IMG/VR virus record: IMGVR_UViG_3300027796_000020
Span: 1-41,610 of that record
DNA length: 41,610 nt
Reading direction: 5' to 3' (one strand)
Origin: a virus
Shown here: one piece after another, positions 37,429 through 41,610 of the stretch
Numbering within the stretch: the first letter of the stretch is position 1
Layout: every line of letters begins with the position of its first letter
Notes under the pieces: generated by a model
Told to the model about the DNA's origin: nothing
What the model saw: the letters and a program-made list of their open reading frames with translations, nothing else
Databases searched by the model: none
Made by a program: the position numbers and the translations under genes

Positions 37429-37743
37429 ATGAACAAAACCGAATTACATGCAGTTCAAAAAAGGAAATGGGACGAGATAATCTATAACGCTCATTGCGTT
37501 TATGTTGTTCCATCCAGACGAAAACACGACAGCGGCTATCTCTGCATGGACTTTGTCGCCGTCACATTCAACAACGAACGCATAGGTTTTGGCGGCGGTT
37601 GTGATGATATATCTTTTGAAGGAAAACACTTTAGGATAGATTGTCATCCCGAAAACGGGTGCGTTCGCATATGGAACAATTATCCGTTCTCTATAAGCGA
37701 CGATGTATCGAGCATTACATTCACGGAGGAACAATCGAAATGA
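37429..37743 (+). CDS. Hypothetical early protein
   Basis: A 104-residue protein; the ATG at 37429 is chosen because the upstream ATG at 37414 forms part of the GGAGGAAAAGGG site. It has an alternating strand pattern (HCVYVVPSRRKHD, CMDFVAVTFNNERIGFGGG, FRIDCHPENGCVRIW). No family is recognised. The stop overlaps the next gene's ATG. Confidence 0.7.
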   Translation: MNKTELHAVQKRKWDEIIYNAHCVYVVPSRRKHDSGYLCMDFVAVTFNNERIGFGGGCDDISFEGKHFRIDCHPENGCVRIWNNYPFSISDDVSSITFTEEQSK

Positions 37744-38045
37744 ACGAACTGAACATTGAGGCGATTGAGGCGAGGTTGAGTAACGCAGAAAAGGTGCTTG
37801 ACAAACAATACACGCATCTCACAAAAGAGAAAAAAATCAAAGCATCCAAAGCGCTTTTCGATGATGATTTTATGCCTGAGTGGTCTAATCTTTACGCCAA
37901 TGCAGAATTTGACATAGGCGACCTCATTGCCGAAGTGAAGCGTCTGCGGGATGAAAACAAGGAACTTAAACAATCCAACATCACAAAATGGCAAAAGGGA
38001 TTTTACAACGGCTTGCGATTCGGAAAGGAAAGTGACGCGAAATGA
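37740..38045 (+). CDS. Coiled-coil hypothetical protein
   Basis: A 101-residue protein; the ATG at 37740 overlaps the preceding stop and GGAGG lies ten bases upstream. It has an N-terminal helix (IEAIEARLSNAEKVLDKQYT) and a second coiled coil (LIAEVKRLRDENKELKQSN) followed by KWQKGFYNGLRFGKE. Similar short coiled-coil proteins are common in early phage operons, without known function. Confidence 0.7.
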   Translation: MNELNIEAIEARLSNAEKVLDKQYTHLTKEKKIKASKALFDDDFMPEWSNLYANAEFDIGDLIAEVKRLRDENKELKQSNITKWQKGFYNGLRFGKESDAK

Positions 38046-38278
38046 CCGAGATTGAAAGTTTAATTAAACTATTTGAAGAACAAGACCCTTTATGTCCGGT
38101 CAACATGTATTACATCGAATTGCCCCCAAACTATTTGAGCGTTTTGCTTGAAGCCCTCCGAGAAAAAGCAGAGCGAGATAAAGGGTGTCCCTGTTGCAAT
38201 GGAAGAATTGGAGATAAAACTGTGTGCGATTATTACTGTGCGTTTTGTGGAAAGAAATTTCCGAGAGATGAGGAGTGA
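38042..38278 (+). CDS. Zinc-ribbon protein
   Basis: A 78-residue protein overlapping the preceding stop (ATGA). The first half is a helix-rich segment (ESLIKLFEEQDPLC); the second half contains GCPCCNGRIG and CDYYCAFCGKKF, a four-cysteine zinc ribbon. It is one of several small zinc-ribbon proteins in the early region. The function is unknown; nucleic-acid or protein binding is possible. Confidence 0.7.
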   Translation: MTEIESLIKLFEEQDPLCPVNMYYIELPPNYLSVLLEALREKAERDKGCPCCNGRIGDKTVCDYYCAFCGKKFPRDEE

Positions 38279-38282
38279 TAAA

Positions 38283-38474
38283 GTGAAAAACGGAACTCAC
38301 GCATTTTGGATATATGCTGGATGCGAAGTGAAAGATAAAATAATCATTTCAACATATCAAAAATGTTCGTTTTGCGGAAACGTTTATGACTACGAATATG
38401 AAATGTGTCCCAATTGTCAATCAATAATGGATGCAAATGAACCAGAAATCACAAAGCCGAGAAATGAGGAGTGA
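38283..38474 (+). CDS. Small zinc-ribbon protein
   Basis: A 63-residue protein starting at GTG 38283, with GAGGAG seven bases upstream; the longer open frame overlaps the preceding gene. It has KCSFCGNVYDY and MCPNCQSIMD, two CxxC knuckles, and an acidic end (EITKPRNEE). It belongs to the same group as its neighbours, with unknown role. Confidence 0.65.
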   Translation: MKNGTHAFWIYAGCEVKDKIIISTYQKCSFCGNVYDYEYEMCPNCQSIMDANEPEITKPRNEE

Positions 38475-38477
38475 GAT

Positions 38478-38846
38478 ATGACCGAGATGGAAGCAATTAA
38501 ACGCCTTGAAGGTCGATACATGAATCATGCAATGGCGGGTACTACCGCAGAAGCAAAAGCAGAAAACAATGCCATTGACTTGGCAATAGAAGCACTTGCC
38601 CTTAAAGTCATAAACGACAATAACCCGACACTGACCGAAGAACAAATTAGGGGGATGGTGGGGAAGCCTGTGTGGATTGAGTTAGTATTTGGAAATGAGT
38701 CAATGTATGACATTGTTGTGTCTATTGATAATGGATTTATAAATTATGCGATAAACGGAAACCTTATCCACTCAATATCTAACATTGAATATCTTGGTGA
38801 AAGATTCAACCTCTACGCCCACGAACCAAAGGAAAGCAAGATATGA
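38478..38846 (+). CDS. Hypothetical early protein
   Basis: A 122-residue protein with GAGGAG before the ATG. The N-terminal half is helical (MEAIKRLEGRYMNHAMAGTT, NAIDLAIEALALKVI). The C-terminal half is strand-rich (GKPVWIELVFGNESMYDIVV) and resembles short phage proteins with a small beta-barrel. No known function. It overlaps the 3D-domain gene by four bases. Confidence 0.68.
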   Translation: MTEMEAIKRLEGRYMNHAMAGTTAEAKAENNAIDLAIEALALKVINDNNPTLTEEQIRGMVGKPVWIELVFGNESMYDIVVSIDNGFINYAINGNLIHSISNIEYLGERFNLYAHEPKESKI

Positions 38847-39406
38847 AATCCAAACTCTACATAATCATCGTGATTGTCATATTTCTACTTAGTCCGCTCT
38901 ACATTGCACTCGATGCAAAAGTTGTTGAATCGGTTACAAAAACTCAAAATAATAAAGAGTTTATAACATCGGGAACACTTTCCGAAATGGAAACAGTTGT
39001 TGCAAAAAACGCAACCACTGAGGAATCCTCGGCAGTTGACAAGGAATACTTGACACCTGAATTGACCCTCGGCGACTTAGGACTTCACAAAGAGAATATG
39101 CTCTATCTCGGCAAGTACAAGATTACATTCTACACGGCGAGCGCAGACGAGAACGGCGGATATGTCGATGTGATGGGAAACGCCATCACGGTGACAGGAA
39201 ACCCTGTTCAGGCGAACTTCACGGCGGCGGTTCAAGATGGGAGCATACCATACGGCACAGTTATCTACATTTCCGAACACGGCACATTCATAGTTGACGA
39301 TTGCGGAGTTGGTGAGAATCAAATCGACATTGCAGTTGACAGCAAAGAACAGGCGCAATCGCTTGGGGTGCAGTATTTAGATGTTTATGCGTTGAAAGGG
39401 GAATGA
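38843..39406 (+). CDS. Secreted or membrane-anchored 3D-domain (double-psi barrel) protein
   Basis: A 187-residue protein. Residues 1-25 form a signal anchor (KSKLYIIIVIVIFLLSPLYI). A polar spacer follows, then a 3D domain at about 90-187: YKITFYTASADENGG, then IPYGTVIYI and FIVDDCGVG with the conserved aspartates, ending in DIAVDSKEQAQSLG. This fold is found in MltA-type and RlpA/YabE-type proteins that act on peptidoglycan. Lysis genes are elsewhere (29091-30367), so its presence in the early operon suggests a role in wall remodelling or superinfection exclusion. That role is an inference. Confidence 0.82.
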   Translation: MKSKLYIIIVIVIFLLSPLYIALDAKVVESVTKTQNNKEFITSGTLSEMETVVAKNATTEESSAVDKEYLTPELTLGDLGLHKENMLYLGKYKITFYTASADENGGYVDVMGNAITVTGNPVQANFTAAVQDGSIPYGTVIYISEHGTFIVDDCGVGENQIDIAVDSKEQAQSLGVQYLDVYALKGE

Positions 39407-39410
39407 CAAA

Positions 39411-39626
39411 ATGAACAAAAACGAATGGATTCCGGTTGAGATGTTTCTTCCGAAAGGGGACAGCGACATAAGGTATCTGGTGGTCGCTCAAACAAAATCG
39501 GGAAGGCAATCAATTAACATGGCGTGGTTTGATGGTGCGTTTTGGCATGGTATGGGTAGTATGGCAGGAGTTACTCATTGGCGACACTTGCCGGAACTGC
39601 CGGATGTTATAAAGAGTGACCCTTGA
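39411..39626 (+). CDS. DUF551-like protein
   Basis: A 71-residue protein with a G-rich site before the ATG. NEWIPVEMFLPKGDSDIRYL at the start, FDGAFWHGMGS in the middle and VTHWRHLPELP near the end match the pattern of DUF551, a short family common in phages (W-x-P-V ... W-x-x-L-P-x-x-P). The function of DUF551 is not known. Confidence 0.78.
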   Translation: MNKNEWIPVEMFLPKGDSDIRYLVVAQTKSGRQSINMAWFDGAFWHGMGSMAGVTHWRHLPELPDVIKSDP

Positions 39627-39724
39627 CACTAACCCGACACACGAAATTAGCGCGAAAGTTATCTGCACATAATTAAGACAAAACAATGCAGATAAATCAC
39701 AAAATGAGCAAATTAAAGGAAGGA

Positions 39725-39907
39725 ATGAGCAAATTGAAAAATTTTACAAACCCCAAACTCGAACTCTTGTCGGTCTATGACGAAATCGAAACATACACCG
39801 ATTGCACGGTACAGGTGCTGACCAACAGCGTTACAGGCAATCAATCGGTCGGATGGTGGCGCAATGACAAGCCGCCGATGGAAATTAAGTGGGGGGAATC
39901 GAAATGA
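39725..39907 (+). CDS. Small hypothetical protein
   Basis: A 60-residue protein; the ATG at 39725 has AAAGGAAGGA directly upstream. In-frame ATGs at 39686 and 39704 lie ahead of it. The start region is duplicated: ATGAGCAAATTRAA occurs at 39704-39717 and 39725-39738, so the binding site sits between two copies of the same start. The protein has an acidic middle and ends in VGWWRNDKPPMEIKWGESK. The function is unknown. Confidence 0.6.
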   Translation: MSKLKNFTNPKLELLSVYDEIETYTDCTVQVLTNSVTGNQSVGWWRNDKPPMEIKWGESK

Positions 39908-39987
39908 GCGATAAGACACCTATAACCGCAAAAATCAACTACTGCCCGATGTGTGGGGCTGCAATGGATAAGGAGGCTAAACAATGA
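39904..39987 (+). CDS. 27-residue zinc-knuckle micro-protein
   Basis: The ATG overlaps the preceding stop (ATGA) and has GGGGGAA upstream. It contains one knuckle, YCPMCGAAMDKE; two such peptides might share a zinc ion. It is the shortest protein of the early region with good start and stop context. Confidence 0.5.
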   Translation: MSDKTPITAKINYCPMCGAAMDKEAKQ

Positions 39988-40139
39988 TTAGTAATGACAA
40001 AGTAAAGGAATGGAAATCCAACCTTAAACGAATAAAATCCTTTCCTCGCGGTGATGTGTTCACCTGTCAGGCGGTGTTTTACCTCGCTTGTCTTTTGGAT
40101 GATTTGATTACCGAATTAAGTGAGGATGATAAAAAATGA
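39984..40139 (+). CDS. 51-residue hypothetical protein
   Basis: The ATG at 39984 overlaps the preceding stop and has a perfect AAGGAGG site (39970-39976). The protein is helical (DKVKEWKSNLKRIKSFPRGD, then CQAVFYLACLLDDLITELSE) and ends in an acidic-basic tail. The stop overlaps the next ATG (ATGA). The function is unknown. Confidence 0.6.
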   Translation: MISNDKVKEWKSNLKRIKSFPRGDVFTCQAVFYLACLLDDLITELSEDDKK

Positions 40140-40351
40140 ACAAGATTGACGAAATCCTCAATTTCACTGATGCGTATAGGCAAATACCTGATGGATGTAT
40201 TCGGGCGAGTATTTATGTGGAAGATGTGGATTGGTTGATGGCACAACTCAAAAACATGAACAACGAACTCTGTTACAAATGCGGCAGATATGAAAATGCA
40301 CATCTTGGCTCTTGTGATGGGTGCAGGTGGCAGATTGGAAAGGATGAATGA
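40136..40351 (+). CDS. Zinc-ribbon protein
   Basis: A 71-residue protein with a helical start (DEILNFTDAYRQIPDG) and a C-terminal zinc ribbon (LCYKCGRYENAHLG, SCDGCRWQIG). It is coupled to its neighbour by an ATGA overlap. It is the fourth small zinc-ribbon gene in 2.4 kb. Confidence 0.7.
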   Translation: MNKIDEILNFTDAYRQIPDGCIRASIYVEDVDWLMAQLKNMNNELCYKCGRYENAHLGSCDGCRWQIGKDE

Positions 40352-40352
40352 T

Positions 40353-40550
40353 ATGAACATAGGAAAAGCAACAGCCATTTTCGCGCAAATTAAAGATGGC
40401 AGATATACGACCGATCAAAAAGGTGAAGCAATTTATCAAGTGATGAATATGCCTACACACAACGGGGTTACGAAAGATGCAATGCTTGATGTTATTCGTT
40501 ATATGTGGGATATGGTTTTTGCATATGAGGACGGAGCAACCCATGAATAA
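40353..40550 (+). CDS. Hypothetical early protein
   Basis: A 65-residue helical protein; the ATG at 40353 has AAAGG nine bases upstream. It contains KATAIFAQIKDGRYTTDQKG, AIYQVMNMPTHNGVTKDAML and DVIRYMWDMVFAYED. This pattern resembles small early proteins of Firmicutes phages that have no known function. Confidence 0.65.
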   Translation: MNIGKATAIFAQIKDGRYTTDQKGEAIYQVMNMPTHNGVTKDAMLDVIRYMWDMVFAYEDGATHE

Positions 40551-40842
40551 CAAAGAACTGATTGCAGAGGCAAGAGGGTTCGTTCTCAATAGCGATGATT
40601 GCGAATACGGTGAATTGCTTATGTGGATGGCAGACGCGCTCGAAAAGGCGGGGAAAGACCAAATGCAATTTATAAACAATCTGCGAGCGGAGTTGCACCT
40701 TGCGGCATATAAAAGCGGTGATTGGTCGCACAATGAACATTCGATAGTGGTGGAGTTGTGCGATATAGATTCCATATTTGACGAACTACTTGAACCCGAA
40801 CCATATGACGATGAACCGACAGGAAAGGACGATAAACAATGA
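40543..40842 (+). CDS. Hypothetical acidic early protein
   Basis: A 99-residue acidic protein with ACGGAGC before the ATG, overlapping the preceding gene by eight bases. A helical first part (KELIAEARGFVLNSDDCEYG, LLMWMADALEKAGKDQMQF) is followed by a strongly acidic end (ELLEPEPYDDEPTGKDD). No family is recognised. Confidence 0.65.
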   Translation: MNNKELIAEARGFVLNSDDCEYGELLMWMADALEKAGKDQMQFINNLRAELHLAAYKSGDWSHNEHSIVVELCDIDSIFDELLEPEPYDDEPTGKDDKQ

Positions 40843-41237
40843 CAGCACTTCACACGCTATTACACTTCACATGGTGCTTACCCCAAACGCTGCTCGGATT
40901 GATAATCAGGGGGTGCGGATATGAAGCAAAAGACGAATATCAACAGTCAACATTCTTCGCCGTGAAATGGTTGAAATCAAGTTTGTTCTCGCTCGGTAGA
41001 TACATCTTCACGCCTGACAGGGTAATCGGAGTAACCGAGAAAGATTATAAAATTCTCTTGCACGAACTCGGTCACAGCAAACAATCTCTCATACTCGGTT
41101 GGCTGTATCTTCCGGTCATAGCCATTCCCTCCGTCTGTTGGTTTTGGTGTCATAGATGGTTTCATATCAAGCGGAGTTATTACTGGTTCTTTACAGAGCG
41201 TTGGGCGAATCGGCTTGCAGGAATCGACCTATCATAA
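40839..41237 (+). CDS. Membrane protein with HELGH zinc-protease motif
   Basis: A 132-residue protein overlapping the preceding stop (ATGA). It contains LLHELGHSKQSLILGWLYLP near residues 73-92, with the zinc-binding HELGH, followed by a hydrophobic span (LPVIAIPSVCWFWCHRWF) and later FFTERWANRLAGIDLS, where the Glu could be the third ligand. Such proteins recur in Firmicutes phages and mobile elements and are thought to be membrane-associated peptidases, but no activity is established. Confidence 0.72.
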   Translation: MTALHTLLHFTWCLPQTLLGLIIRGCGYEAKDEYQQSTFFAVKWLKSSLFSLGRYIFTPDRVIGVTEKDYKILLHELGHSKQSLILGWLYLPVIAIPSVCWFWCHRWFHIKRSYYWFFTERWANRLAGIDLS

Positions 41238-41304
41238 CTCAAACCGAACACAGTTTTTGAAATTCGTGTGCGGAAAGTATAAAGAGGAAAGGAGGATAAA
41301 TAAC

Positions 41305-41601
41305 ATGGAAAAATCCAAACAAGAACTGCTCGACAAACTCAAAACCGCCGAGCGCAGAATCTACTTCCTCGAAAGAGAAAACGCCATATTGAAGTACGAC
41401 CTTGCAAGCGCAGAAATCAAAGTGGGTCAAGCCAAAAGAATGTTGATTCTTGTCCGGCAAGTCGAGAACGGCATGTCCGAGATCAGCGAATCCGACAAAG
41501 AGCGCAACTGGTATCAACCGACACCGACCATCATGGCGAATGAACAATACAATTATGTGAACGACACAGCAGAGTTTAATAAAAATGGAGGGCTTGAATG
41601 A
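41305..41601 (+). CDS. Small coiled-coil protein (complete copy)
   Basis: A 98-residue protein; the ATG at 41305 has AAAGGAGGA about ten bases upstream. The first ~55 residues form a coiled coil (KSKQELLDKLKTAERRIYFL, ENAILKYDLASAEIKVGQ), followed by a polar, probably disordered end. It overlaps the next gene by four bases (ATGA), as at the start of the window. Confidence 0.75.
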   Translation: MEKSKQELLDKLKTAERRIYFLERENAILKYDLASAEIKVGQAKRMLILVRQVENGMSEISESDKERNWYQPTPTIMANEQYNYVNDTAEFNKNGGLE

Positions 41602-41610
41602 AAATACCTA
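41478..41610. repeat. Right copy of terminal direct repeat
   Basis: It matches positions 1-133 except at 41478 and 41484 (C here, T in the left copy). It shows that the genome continues from 41610 at position 134. The last 13 bases (41598-41610) repeat the start of the HExxH gene at 121. Confidence 0.9.

Noticed and set aside
1-41610. CRISPR array or mini-array
   Set aside because: No regularly spaced identical repeats were seen. The iterons at 2834-3090 are irregularly spaced and in both orientations.

Overview
The window is an essentially complete genome of a temperate, siphovirus-like phage. The first 133 bases recur as the last 133 with two mismatches, and the gene cut by the left end (1-124) is the end of the gene at 41305-41601. 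The molecule is therefore circular or terminally redundant, with a unit length of about 41,477 bp. The strong AGGAGG-type ribosome binding sites, the TTG/GTG starts, the TTGACA/TATAAT promoters and the protein families (Gp6-like portal, Sak4-like ATPase, ImmA, NlpC/P60-type lysin) point to a Firmicutes host, probably a Clostridia gut or rumen bacterium. The host is an inference; no host gene is present apart from a tRNA 3'-end segment inside the attachment site.

Layout, reading the circle from the lysogeny region. A leftward block (32390-30557) holds an XRE repressor, an ImmA-like metalloprotease and a tyrosine integrase. attP lies beside the integrase gene: a tRNA 3' end flanked by paired arm-type repeats. 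Facing it rightward from 32534 is the early region: Cro-like regulators, a Sak4-like recombinase ATPase, a PD-(D/E)XK nuclease, an SSB with an acidic tail, an ERCC4 nuclease, then about 15 small genes (several zinc ribbons, a secreted 3D-domain protein, a membrane HELGH protein). It runs across the ends of the window into an HExxH protein and a large primase-helicase (446-2851). Directly behind the helicase gene is an iteron cluster with an AT-rich palindrome, probably the replication origin (2834-3090).

The packaging and structural region runs rightward from the terminase small subunit (4355) to the lysis genes (30367): terL, a metallophosphoesterase, portal, a Com-like zinc finger, scaffold, major capsid protein, a repetitive head-fibre-like protein, connector and neck proteins, two tandem paralogous tail-tube proteins, tail chaperones joined by a -1 frameshift, tape measure, baseplate protein, a collagen-like fibre, a LamG-like protein, endolysin and holin. 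Transcription ends at a bidirectional hairpin terminator just before attP.

The most unusual part is the cassette wedged between the two terminase genes (4963-8650). It holds an HNH homing endonuclease, a leftward operon of six very small unknown genes with its own near-consensus promoter, and a rightward serine recombinase followed by two small genes. The divergent promoters share a motif in their spacers. The cassette is insulated by three serial terminators on the left and one directly in front of terL. It looks like a separately regulated accessory module and is the best candidate for an undescribed system, but no function can be assigned from sequence alone.
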